Position numbers and translations under genes: made by a program. 64,000 nucleotides of DNA, from positions 434,001 through 498,000 of the forward strand of contig NW_026251709.1 in assembly GCF_025024155.1 (NCBI RefSeq), read 5' to 3'. The DNA is from Gamsiella multidivaricata. Taxonomy: Eukaryota; Mortierellomycota; Mortierellomycetes; Mortierellales; Mortierellaceae. This document shows positions 1 to 10,149 of the stretch, piece after piece (positions within the stretch are counted from its first letter, which is position 1; every line of letters starts with the position of its first letter). The notes under the pieces are model-generated. The model saw only the letters and a list, made by a program, of their open reading frames with translations. It had not been told where the DNA came from and searched no databases.

Positions 1-1769
1 GTTACTGATGCGCTCAGCTCCGACATGTCGGCTAGGATCCCGGACATCGCGCAGGAGGGGGCGATATCGTATCGACGCGTCTTTGGGATGAGGAACATCA
101 ATGTCATGTCCTTGAATGCGTCGGAGGTATTCGGTGAGGGTCTTGACTGGGCACAAGAGAGTATCGTCGTGACTCTTGACTGTGGTATATCTGCAGATAC
201 GGTTACTGCGGTGTAGGGGGTCTACTAACGGGTTCTATAACTTCTACCATTAGTTCTATTTACAACGGGAGTTACCACGCGAATAGGACTTCGGCAAGGC
301 TGTGCTTCGGTCACTTACTGGTTCGTGGTGCAGGGTCCTCCTTTAGATCGGAATGTAAGAACACAAAGGTAAAATAGACTAGACGTAAATGGAAAGGAAT
401 AAATATGGGGATCTATTTAGCTAAATGGTGCGAGCTAGGACTATATTCCTTTGGGAATGACTGGGGTAGTTGCAAGGAGTTCGCATATTGTGATGTCCGA
501 TGAGGTGAGGAGTCGTGACAATGAAGTCCACCCCTCTGGAGTCGTTGTATGCCAATAGTTGCTGATCAGGCCTCCGTTGTACCTTTATAATGCCGTTTCA
601 CGAGGGTGGGCCGATGACGGATGCTCAATGAGACGATCGGTAATCGGGGAAGCGCTGCGGGGCAAGTACAATGTCTAAATAAGAGCGATTGACGGCGCAA
701 AGGTGGCGAATGATCAGGATCGGCATTTCCTGTTGATTGTATCTCGTTGCATGGGTTGCTGACGGTGGTAGTCAGTACCTGTCGTTGATGCGGTGTTATC
801 CGGACAATCTGGACGAATACAATGTGTGATACAAATGATTTTGGTGGAAAGAAGACTCTGGTTCAGGTACCAGACCGTTTATTCTTTTATTCTGGGGGCG
901 GTGCTCTTCCCCGTGATCTAATATTAACTTTGCAAGAACAACCAACTGATTCTCATTTACTACACCACATTACCACCTCGTGTCTCCTTTGGGATCAAAA
1001 TAGGGAGGACAGCCGTGATCCGGTCTAAATGGAACTTATCATTGGACAAGTCGATGCACATAATGTCGTTGGGGCGTAGGAAACCACATGTACCAAGGAG
1101 CCAACATAACTTTTGAGTAAGAACCACCGTGCTGAGGCTCTCGTTCTCTCCTTGCTGACGAAAATAGTCGACTACGGGCTTGATGTCGATGTTCAGTTCC
1201 TTGGTGTGCTTGATCTCTCGCCGACGTAAAGCGAGAAAGAATTGTTGAAAGTCGGGGTCGTTAAACGAGGACTTGTCGTCGTACATGTGAACGATGGCCG
1301 ACTTGTATGCTTCGACTGTGGCCGAGGACCAGTTGTTAATCGATACGCCTGAAGCAAGCCAGTTGAGGAGCTGTGCTGGCTGCGGTTCCATAGCGTCCAC
1401 TCCGCGTGCAGTGGCCCATTTGATGTATCGATCCTGCACACGTGAGTATGCTTGCTGCTTGCGTCTCAGTTCTGGGCTGTCAATGATGATGGATGCTGTG
1501 TCGGCGTCCCATCCTTTGGCCAAGAGGCGGCGCCGTTTACCCTCCATGCGCATAACGACCAATGGGGGTTCTTTGCCAGAATGTCTGGCGCGTTTCCCGG
1601 TGCTGGAATCACATGATGACGGGGGATCGGGATCGGTTGCGCCGTCGATATCATCCTGACTGTCGGGTACCACACTGCTGACGGCCAGCGTGGTGTCACA
1701 ATGGTTGCTGAGATCTTCTCCTGGCGGATCTTCTGAAGCACGAGAGGGATCAGATTCCATGGGGGGCAT
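1..1769 (-). pseudogene. DIRS tyrosine recombinase, split by insertion and cut by window edge
   Basis: From an ATG at 1769 the frame runs through a SAM-like core-binding region and a GFLRPNDI motif holding the likely catalytic arginine. It then hits a stop at 960 that lies inside the inserted element. The frame resumes on the far side of the insertion (206 down to 1) with a typical LLCPVKTL segment of DIRS recombinases. The HxxR box and nucleophilic tyrosine would lie beyond position 1 and cannot be checked. The first 300 nt overlap the end of the RT frame, as in other DIRS elements. The start codon is a guess, and a start further upstream in the same open frame is possible. Confidence 0.8.
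207..969. mobile_element. Probable solo LTR (763 bp, TG...CA) inserted in the DIRS recombinase
   Basis: The segment starts TGCGGTGTAG and ends CTACACCACA, so its ends are 10-bp inverted repeats with one mismatch and have the TG...CA form of LTRs. It is bordered by the 4-bp direct repeat TTAC at 203-206 and 970-973. Removing the segment plus one TTAC copy joins the recombinase frame in phase. It has no long coding frame and holds a TATA/AATAAA-like stretch near 398-405. These features fit a solo LTR from an LTR retrotransposon. A non-autonomous DNA transposon with short inverted repeats is the alternative. Its own orientation is unknown. Confidence 0.72.
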
Positions 1770-3405
1770 AAGTAGACGTTGCCTAGAGGTCGCCAACGAT
1801 GTCGAAGAGCGTCGTGTCCGGCGGCGCCTGGCGTGGGCTTCCAGGTCATGTATTGTGGCAACTGGTGGTTGATCGGCGAGGCGAAGAGATCGACGTGGTG
1901 GGGTCCCCATTTGCGATCCATTTTCTGAAAGAATGCCTTGCTGATTGACCATTCCAGTTGTCCTGTCAGTCGTCGGGAAGGTGCGTCCGCTGGGTTGAAC
2001 GCTGATGGGACGTATGTCGTCCGAACCCTGGTGCCCGTTTTCAGGCACCACTCCCATAACGATGTCGCCAGTCTCATCAAGTCCGGTGATCGCGTCCCTC
2101 CGAAGTGATTGATGTACGCGATTGTCGTTATGTTGTCGGAAATAATATTCACTGTGCGTCCCTTGATCTCTGGGCGACGGAGGGCGATAAAGACTGCCAG
2201 CAACTCCTTGTAGTTGATATGGCGAGATCGATGCTGCTGAGACCAAGACCCGCTGTAGGAGTGTTTGTCGATCACAATCCCCCATCCCGAATCTGACGCG
2301 TCTGTGTAGATGTCCTTCTGAGGGTTCGATACAATCCATGAGAGTCCGTTCCATTGTTGGAGGTGGGTACGCCACCAAAGAAGTTCCTCCGTTGCTGCTT
2401 GAGGGAGAGAGATCGAGCTCTCCCAGGACGAGCCCGATTTCAGCGCATGGATCTTGGCGGCTTGCAAATGTTGAACCTTGAGACGCGCTGGAAAGACCGC
2501 TGCAGTCATGGCAATGGCCTTGCCGATGAACGACGAAAGCTGACGAATTGTGCATGTCCCTTTGTTGGCCAACTTGGATGCCTCGCGTCGTACGTCGCGG
2601 ATCTTCTGTCCTGGTATCTTGAGGGTCATGGACCGTGTGTCGATCTCGAATCCCAGGTATTGCAGTGTCTGCGAGGGCGTCAGACTGGACTTGGATGCCT
2701 TGGTCAAGAAGCCTAGGCTCTTCAGTTTGTGTAGTACCATCTCTGTAGCCTTGAGAGACTGTTTCTCTGTGGTCGCCGCGATAATCAGATCGTCCAGGTA
2801 CGCCGATATCCGTATCCCTTTCCGCCTGGCCCAGCGTAGAAGGGGCTTGAGGACTTTCGTAAAAACTAGGGGTGCTAGTGATAGACCGAATGGTAGAACC
2901 TTGAACTGATAGAGTTGGTCCCTCCACTGGAACTGAAGAAAGTGTCGCGATGATGGGTGAATTGGGACGTGTAGGAATGCATCGCTCAGATCTATAGATG
3001 TCAAGTAATCGTTTCGATTTATTAAATGGCAGACGTGTTGAATTGTTTCCATTTTGAAGTGTTGTATTGGGAGGAATTGGTTTAGTGCTCGTAGATTCAG
3101 TACTGGCCGTAGGTCTCCTGTCTTTTTGGGGATGACGAACAATGGGCTTGTAAAGCCGGGCCCACTCGTGCATTCGATTGCTCCCTTGGTCAGCAAAGCG
3201 GATACTTCGGCGTCGATGGTCTTCATTGCATCCTTCGATAGCGGATGAGGCGGAGAGTGAAACTTGGACACTGGTGGCGGTTTCTCGAACGGCACTTTGT
3301 AACCCCCTTCGATGATGGACAGGATGTCGGAGTTGTCGGTAATTCTCTGCCATGCTTCTAAGAAGAGAGTGAGTCTCCCTCCGACTCTCTCTGTGTTTTT
3401 CGGCG
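1466..3405 (-). CDS. DIRS reverse transcriptase / RNase H with methyltransferase-like tail
   Basis: The protein synthesises cDNA for the element. Visible features in order are: an N-terminal GGRLTLFLEAW segment; RT fingers and palm with the YLDD catalytic pair; an RNase H domain with IYTDAS, a YKELLA glutamate, a second SDN aspartate and a final NPADAPS aspartate; and a tail with VDLFAS and a CPPWNL box resembling the Dam-like domain of DIRS elements. All catalytic residues seen are intact. The frame has no ATG near the conserved start. It is open far upstream, in the -1 frame relative to gag, so expression by frameshift or re-initiation is inferred. The upstream coordinate marks roughly where conservation begins. 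Confidence 0.85.
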
Positions 3406-4305
3406 GCTGCTGCTTCGGCCACGTCGCTGGCTGTCTCCCTGTCGGTGGCTGCTGCTGTCCCTTCGTCGGTAGCTGCCGCTGTCCCCCCGTCGGTTGTTGA
3501 AATCCCGGTGAAAAGAGGAATTGTTGTCCCCATAATCGTTGCGGCGGTATCGCTGATTGTTTTTCTGCTGGTTGTTGCTAGAATTAGAGTTGGATCGGTC
3601 GTTGCCTGATTTGGTGCTGCCGGTCTGGTGCTGAGATTGAGGAGGTCTTCGGGGTTTGAACGCGTTGGTGATGGTCCGAATGGATTTAATCTCCTCTTGA
3701 AATTTGCCTGGGTCCACAATATCCAAGGAGTCCTGCTTGTAAGTGGCGCCCTGTGAGCTGCGCAAATTGTCCATGCGTATGGTGTTGATCCTGTCGGCAG
3801 TCGCAGCCAGTTGTTCTCGCATGAGAATGGCAAATGTTGAGCATAGCTCCACCACGTCGTCGGCATCCATGGGTCCGCTGCCTTCCATGGACCAGATCTG
3901 ATGGAGGAACATGTCGATTGGTCTCGTGAGGTTGACCAGACGCTTTTGGAGGTTGCGTAGCTGGTGATCATGGGCCTTCTGTGGCGGAGAGAGAGGAATG
4001 ACATTTGGGATCTTGGGAGGTTCGTATCCCATCGCTGAATTCTTGGGGTAGCGGCGGAACTGTTCCCAAAATTCGTCGTCCGGGGTGTCTTGCTGAAAGA
4101 AAGATGCGGGGTCTGAAGGCTGGATAGGAGGATATCGTTCAGCTTCCTCTGCAGAAGGATGGTAAGTCTTGACGGAGATCGGTTCCTCGAGCTGAGGGTC
4201 TGAGTCTCTGGAGCTTTGAAGAATAGCGATCTGGCGGGCCATATTGGCCACCTGTTCTTGAAGGTTGGCAATAGTGTTTGCATCTTGTGTGAGAGGAGTA
4301 GACAT
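3358..4305 (-). CDS. DIRS gag-like protein
   Basis: This 315-residue frame is the first of the element, as expected for the structural or nucleic-acid-binding protein of DIRS retrotransposons. The N-terminal third has a short heptad-like stretch (ANLQEQVANMARQIA) that could form a coiled coil. The C-terminal 80 residues are rich in Arg, Ser, Gln and Asn and would bind nucleic acid. No zinc knuckle is seen. The start at 4305 is chosen because it begins the more protein-like part; an in-frame ATG at 4365 would add 20 residues. The 3' third overlaps the RT frame. The call rests on position and composition more than on sequence similarity. Confidence 0.6.
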   Translation of the reverse strand: MSTPLTQDANTIANLQEQVANMARQIAILQSSRDSDPQLEEPISVKTYHPSAEEAERYPPIQPSDPASFFQQDTPDDEFWEQFRRYPKNSAMGYEPPKIPNVIPLSPPQKAHDHQLRNLQKRLVNLTRPIDMFLHQIWSMEGSGPMDADDVVELCSTFAILMREQLAATADRINTIRMDNLRSSQGATYKQDSLDIVDPGKFQEEIKSIRTITNAFKPRRPPQSQHQTGSTKSGNDRSNSNSSNNQQKNNQRYRRNDYGDNNSSFHRDFNNRRGDSGSYRRRDSSSHRQGDSQRRGRSSSRRKTQRESEGDSLSS

Positions 4306-4622
4306 GGAGTGATTTTCTATGTATGCGGGTATGTCCCTGGCGAAACAAAAGAAGATAGTAGGCATTCATGGTATACGAGCAGAATTTATTTCATTTTTTC
4401 CTTACGGGTAGTTTCTGGATTTTCGCGTTTTATTTCAATAAAAGAAGATAACACATATATGGTCCTGGCCCGAAGGATAATGACTATATATTATTAACTT
4501 GAATAGAATGCGAATTTCCATTTCCTCATAATCATGACCAAAAATGGCCACGTTTATGAATGATCATTGTACAGGAGTATTTTCTTGTGCATGCATCCAA
4601 TTGCATGGTTTAGTGACCAAAT

Positions 4623-5732
4623 CTATTCTTCCTGGTCCGCGCCGTCGGATGGAGCGGTGTGGGAATAACAGTAGATTGACCCCTTCACGAGCGCTTTACA
4701 TTCATCCGTAGCTCTCCAGGCAGCGATCTCTGGATTCTGCTCCACCGTCTCCTTGACTTTCCACAACTCTGTGCACTTCTTAAACTCTGCCGTGATTGCT
4801 TCGCCAGATGGTAGGTGCGAGAAGTGATCCATCACGTTAGCCAAGTGAATATCCGCCAGAGAGAGCTATGAAATGTCAGCAATCCAAGCATTCAAGCAAC
4901 AAGTACAACGAAAACGGTGTAAGATCTCTGTCCTCAAGTATTCTGTATAGTCATTCTTCGTCCAGAAAGATGTCTGTACACGGCCTTGCCTTGTCCCCAA
5001 CGTAATGTCCGTTTGATCCATTGGCCTTCAGGTGGAATTCATGATCCGCAATGAAAGTTGGCAACGTCTTCGTCATAAAGGTCTCCAGTGCGACCTTGCG
5101 CTTGTCCGCGTATGTCCATGTCACACACATGAAGGATCGCTCACGAAGGTAATGGATGTTGCTGTAGAATGCCTTGATAGTAATCTCTTCCCACTCGTTG
5201 TTGCCCAATAATCCGAACTTCTTTGCGAGGTAGTGGTCAATGACGATAGATTCTGACATTACGACCTCCTAGTTCAATGGCGAATTAAGAGTGTTTAATA
5301 AACATAGGTAGATCAGCACTCGCTGTACTGACATATCATGAAAGCTACACAGATGCCATCAATGCTTCACCTTGCCACCTAGGCCGGTAACTGTCAACAC
5401 CGGCATTACTCCGAACGGTGTGGGGAGCTTTCCAGCTTGCCACTCATCGTCCTGTAGTGCATGAGTATAGTCAAAAGTGCAGCAATGTTTTGTTAGTCTA
5501 TTACAAAAGCATCAAGGATAAGGTAGGGACGGTATCGACGCATAGAACTCACAGCGGGCAACCGGTTGCTCCACCTGGCCTTTCCATACGTCAAAATATC
5601 GCGGGATGTGGCTCCAACAGAGGCCACATCCCAGTACAGCAGGCGATATGAAGCACCTGGATCAGCCAATATCCTTGCATTCTCCTCCGAAGACGTGGCG
5701 CCGATGAAGGATTGCCTCGCAGTTGTCGACAT
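4623..5732 (-). CDS. Glutathione S-transferase
   Basis: The predicted 260-residue cytosolic enzyme conjugates glutathione to electrophiles. Exons are 5732-5553, 5451-5371, 5268-4990 and 4865-4623, all in phase. The N-terminal thioredoxin-fold half has YRLLYWD followed by WQAGKLPTPFGVMPVLTV, where the PVL segment holds the cis-proline that contacts glutathione. The all-helical C-terminal half carries the conserved N-capping and hydrophobic staple region LSLADIHLANVMDHF. The third intron begins with GC instead of GT (AAG/GCAAGG). The first 28 residues before the thioredoxin fold are longer than usual. The subclass (sigma-like or other) cannot be decided by eye. Confidence 0.85.
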
Positions 5733-6114
5733 GATTAGAATCTTCAGCTGTTCCGTAAAATGTCTTGTTGCTGCTGAGGACTCGCGGTGGATGGGACTGC
5801 GGCTTGAGGTGGGAGGGTGAGAGGTATGAGGGAGTATGGTATAAAAGTGGTGTTTATATACGCATTATCGAGGTGCAAGACAGGTCGTGAGAGTTTTATT
5901 TCACAACGCTGGGACCTTTTTGTTGGACGAATTATAACGGCGTATGGTCTATGTTGGCCGAAGATCGAGCCTCGTCGGATGACGGTTTCTACCAACAAGG
6001 TGTGTGTCTTGAAGATGCTGACTAAACCCGAGCAAAAAGCAGGAAGGCATGAAGTACAAGGCAAACATGTATCTTATTTCTTCTAGCTGACAATTTTCTA
6101 TCTTTTCTCGCTCT
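5733..6114. other. Spacer: GST promoter and LYS9 3' flank
   Basis: This 382-bp spacer lies between two minus-strand genes. It must hold the GST promoter and the LYS9 polyadenylation region. A TATA-like sequence on the minus strand (near 5838-5862) precedes the GST start. No gene was recognised. Confidence 0.5.
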
Positions 6115-8823
6115 TTACAGGATCTCCTCGTGGCAGACAACACCCTCGGCTTCAATGGCCTTGATGAGCGGATCGTTGATGTCCGAGGACATGGGTGCGA
6201 GGACGCCGGGCTTGTTGATCACGCCATCCAATACCAACTGGGTAGCAACCCCGCAGGGCATGCCGACCAAGCGGGCCATAGCACTGGCGCCCTCGGGGTT
6301 ACCGTATTCAAGAATAGTAGATGTGCGGGTTTGCTGTTAAAAAAAAGGAAAAAAAGGGAAAAAAGCGTTAATCCGCTGCATCTTCACAAATGATATACAG
6401 AGAACATCTTGCACGACAATGATAGCTTATGTTACCTTGGTACCGTCCTTGAGCTCGACCTCGAAGCGGTGCTGGAGCATAACCATATCACGCTCGCCCT
6501 TGGCATACATCATCTTGTCCTCCAAAGTCGCGCACAGCGTGTCGAGATAGTTACCGCGGCGGTGAACAGGCGTCGTCGAGAACATACCGAGCCTGATGAT
6601 ATCCAGAAAATTTAGCACGGGAAGTTGTTACTATAAAGTCGCATGTATTTCTCTTGCATCTATGAAATTATGCACAAGAACATACCACTTCATGCCCTTG
6701 ATAATGCGCTCAATCTCTGCTCCCTTGATCGAAGACTTTTCCTTAATCAACTCAACAAGGTCACTACAAACAACGAGCAAAGGAAAAAAGAGGTCAGCCA
6801 TTACTTCATTCAAAACCAGTCAACTTTGTATCCCTGCCCCGATTGCTTGCTCACTTACGCCTCAGCATTGCTAGAAGATCCAAGACGTTTGGCGAGAACA
6901 TCATTCTATCAACACCAAACACCCAAATGTTGACGTATGGTTGGTTAGAGTTGCATGACACACGAGGAAAGATGACTTAAAAGATACCTCCCCCTCCCCA
7001 TAGACATGGCAGTCATTCGTATTCCGTGACTTACCCATGCAATCTCGGCGGCATTGGGAGCCAAAAAGTCCTGAGGAGCATCCTCCAAAAACCCAATATC
7101 GACCAAAGTCTTGACAAACTCGGGGAATCCAGCATAGCGGAGGGTACCACGGAGAATGGTTTGGGCCTCAGGGATGTTGTAGCGCTCCTTGTAAGGGGTC
7201 GAGTCGCGGTTGGGGTAACCGACAAAGGCGAATGCGGGGTAGATGGGAATAGGCTTGGCCGAGTTCATGAGATCATCGCCCGAGTATTCAACAACTTCGC
7301 CATTCTCGTAGAATTTGGCGTTGTTCTTCAAGGCTAAGAGAACTCCGCGCGACGACCACGAGAACTTGTAGCCGAGAGGGTTGTTGGAGGCCTCAGGGGC
7401 GGGGAGACCACCACAGTATGACAAGAAGGAAAGGACCTAAAGAATTGTTGAGGAAGTGAAATCAGAGATCCGGATCAGGCGCAGTCAAGAGCCAAGAAAG
7501 GCTTGTCAAGGATACATTTGGGTCGCTTACCTTTCCACCCTCGGCGTGAACCTCGTTGATGGTCTTGAGAGCGTACAAGTGATCGACACCAGGGTCAACA
7601 CCAATTTCGTTCATGACAACAATGCCGGCAGCCTTGGCACTATTTTGATTCGGAAATAGGGACCAATAGGTCAGACTCCCTTTTCTTTCCCTCGTTCAAT
7701 GATATTCGAAGTGATGGCTAGATCCACTTACGCTTCGTCGTAGGCCATCATGGCGGGAGAGACATAGGAGGTGGTGACAACATGAACCTTGGCCTTGATG
7801 GCTGACTTGATGACCTGAGCATGGTGGGTGTAGGGGATCAAGGAGATGACAAGGTCGTGTTCGGCAACAGCGGCATCCAATGCAACCTCGTCGCTGACAT
7901 CGAGGGAGATGGCGGTGGTACCGGGATAGCCAGCAGCGAGCTCCTGGGCAATGGTAATACGTCTGGCAGCTATGGATGGGCAGATAAGGCGAGACAGAGG
8001 ATGTTAGATCGAGAGACCGGTCAGGATGGGTCATCTTAGGCGGAAGATGGATCTGATACCGATAGATCAAAGAGAGACACGCTAGGTCAAACATTTGGTA
8101 CTAGCGTCGTCCCTAATGACGAACGAAAGGGACAAAGAACGTAGGGTTTTGTGACGGGTAGCCCCCAGTCGAGCCAAGACAAGAACATATTCATAGTAAA
8201 GTCTACCCACGGTCTGGCTCCTTCCGCTGCAGACAGCAAACAAGGTTTGGATTGGAGCACCAAAGAAATTTTGCCCGACTCATTGGCGATCACACATCTC
8301 CCCAGGAAAGATTTGATCCTTTTGAAGATAATCGACTGAATCATCTTCCGTCCCCCCACACATACGCATATATCCATCCTCTCTTTACGTCCATATTCTC
8401 CAGACGAGTCGCTTCACTCTCCGCTCTTCCAATGCCTACATAAATTACACCCTAAAGATCTATCGAGATCCGTTGTCGCTGATTATCAACTGTAAAAGCG
8501 CCACTAAAAAAAGAAAAGAAAAAGAAAAGATCTTCCCTCCTTCCTTCCTTCCTGGGTCTATTCTGCGAAAAGAGCAATTGAGAGACGAGCTCTTTACCGA
8601 TGGTGATCTTATTCTCTGAGCGACGGCAGAGATACTCAAGGCAGGGCTCGGCGACGAAGCCGGATCCGAGAAGCAAAATCTTCCTATATGGTGGGAATAA
8701 CATGACGTCGAAGCAAAGGGGGATCAGGTAACGCGTTAGTTCCTGTTGCATATGATGAAGAGCGCGTCAAATGATCACTTGGATAAACAGGATGAAAGAG
8801 CCGCTTCCTTACTTGACAGCCAT
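6115..8823 (-). CDS. LYS9: Saccharopine dehydrogenase (NADP+, L-glutamate-forming)
   Basis: This is the penultimate step of the fungal alpha-aminoadipate lysine pathway, joining aminoadipate semialdehyde and glutamate to saccharopine. Nine exons are in phase: 8823-8813, 8683-8598, 7969-7732, 7639-7531, 7436-7035, 6905-6859, 6763-6686, 6592-6436 and 6333-6115. They give 448 residues, matching the length of yeast Lys9. The Rossmann start KILLLGSGFVAEP is clear, followed by SLIPYTHH, MNEIGVDPG, SYCGGLPAPEA and a C-terminal MARLVGMPCG. Exon 1 is only 11 nt (Met-Ala-Val plus two bases). Intron 2 is long (628 nt). The gene is divergent from NXT1 with 216 bp between start codons. Confidence 0.95.
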
Positions 8824-9039
8824 TGTATGTGATGATATGATGTGAAAGGGCGGTGAAAGGAGGGAGGAGGAGCACAAAGGACGTGGACTGGCCGCCTTTT
8901 TATGGACCGAATGATTGGGGAACAGAGCAGTCCATTAAGCCACCGTGCCACCAATCTTCTGTGGCAACCTCAGACAACGCCCTTTGTCCACAGTTCTGCT
9001 TGTTGTTCATTCCAATTCTCGCACAAGACTCGATTCACC

Positions 9040-9870
9040 ATGGCTGTATGTTGTCCAGAAAGAGACAGAATTGAATAAATACGCGGACTAAGGACATGAG
9101 GGAAACTGAGCAGCTTTATTAAAAAAAAAACACACACACACATTCCTCACTAGGATTCAATCAGAGCACACGTTGACATGGCCGCCAGCGGTGCAGATCA
9201 GTTTGTCGCCCTTTACTACAAAGTCTTTGACAGTCAGCGTGAGGTACGACGATCGCCCTTCTTATCCCTTGGGATGCTTCGTTCGCTCCCAATTACCTGG
9301 CAATGGGCTGTTTATCCCAGGACATATTGCGTCTCCAGCTTCTGACCCACCTTGCTATTGTCTATTTACAGGTTCTAAATCGACTCTACAGGGACAGCTC
9401 AGCGATTCTCTGGAATGGTATTCAGCGCTTTTCTGGATTCGGCTGCAACAGGAAGTACTCTGAGGCATGTCTATTAACGACTGGACATAACTCGTCTTCA
9501 TAGGAAACGCATTCGCGGGAATAAAGCCTTTCTCTGAATTTTACGACAAGTTGCCCAAGAGCGAACATTCTGTCGAGTCTTACGACTGCCATCCCTTGCC
9601 AGGTACGGAGGATGGGATAATTAACAAATCTTTTTGCTTCAGCCACATAGGAGCTATTATCTAACTCGCTTTTAATATATTTCCATCTATTAAATAGTAC
9701 GTGGTGCGACCGGGCCGAACGCACCATGCGGTATCATCCTCAACGTTACTGGCACTGTACAGTACAGCAACGAAAAGAAGAAGCGGCTCTTTTCACAGTC
9801 GTTCGTCCTGAGCCCCGATTCGACCAATGGCAGCTTCTATGTCTGGTCAGATTGTTACCGTTTCGTTTAA
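9040..9870 (+). CDS. NXT1: NTF2-related mRNA export factor (p15/NXT1-like)
   Basis: The predicted 137-residue NTF2-fold protein should pair with a Mex67/NXF1-type receptor for nuclear mRNA export. Exons are 9040-9045, 9154-9243, 9372-9417, 9504-9602 and 9698-9870, all in phase. Features are an N-terminal helix with VDMAASGADQFVALYY, then VLNRLYRDSSAILWNG, the ESYDCHPLP segment, and a C-terminal beta sheet with LNVTGTVQY, LFSQSFVL and SDCYRFV. Length matches the animal p15 family (about 140 residues). The first exon codes only Met-Ala; it is preferred over the ATG at 9178 because it extends the conserved N-terminal helix. Fungi often use Mtr2 instead, so the p15-like form is notable. Confidence 0.85.
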
Positions 9871-10149
9871 GAGGTTCTTCAGCAGGCACAGGGACAAGAC
9901 GATAGATCAGGCAGATCTAGAAGACGACAATAATTTTGTATAATACCATGGAGAATAAACAACGCAGATGGATGAATCGTAAAAATCGACGGCTTTTATT
10001 ACGGTACAGTCATTTTTTAAGCGGCTCGAGGCAACCCAGAGTGGAAGATTCATGCAACTGTCTCAGAAAGCGTAATCACCCCATGAATCTAACCAAGCAT
10101 GCAGAAGGATCTGTTCAGTCTGCGTTGTCCAATCCTTTCTTCCGTATAA
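9871..10149. other. Spacer between convergent NXT1 and CHS7-like genes
   Basis: This holds the 3' flanks of two convergent genes. AATAAA-like motifs occur near 9953. No gene was recognised. Confidence 0.5.

Larger units (their letters stand above)
1..4500 (-). mobile_element. DIRS-type tyrosine-recombinase retrotransposon, truncated by window start
   Basis: Three overlapping minus-strand reading frames occur in the order gag-like, reverse transcriptase/RNase H, tyrosine recombinase, which is the DIRS order. The RT carries YLDD and is followed by RNase H acidic residues and a methyltransferase-like tail. A separate frame carries the core-binding domain and first catalytic arginine of a tyrosine recombinase. 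There is no integrase of the DDE type. The upstream limit near 4500 is estimated from a TATA-like AT-rich stretch (4484-4496) just before the gag frame; terminal repeats were not identified. The downstream end lies outside the window. The element carries a later insertion at 207-969. Confidence 0.88.

Noticed and set aside
207..969. Insertion as a MITE of a DNA transposon
   Set aside because: The inverted repeats are only 10 bp and the TG...CA ends with 4-bp duplication fit a solo LTR better; kept as the alternative.
960..4283. A single 1107-codon minus-strand frame across the DIRS element
   Set aside because: Only its C-terminal part (below about 1770) resembles a recombinase. The rest overlaps gag and RT in another frame and reads as an arbitrary open frame.
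9178..9180. ATG at 9178 as the NXT1 start
   Set aside because: It would lose the first half of the conserved N-terminal helix. The upstream two-codon exon restores it in phase.
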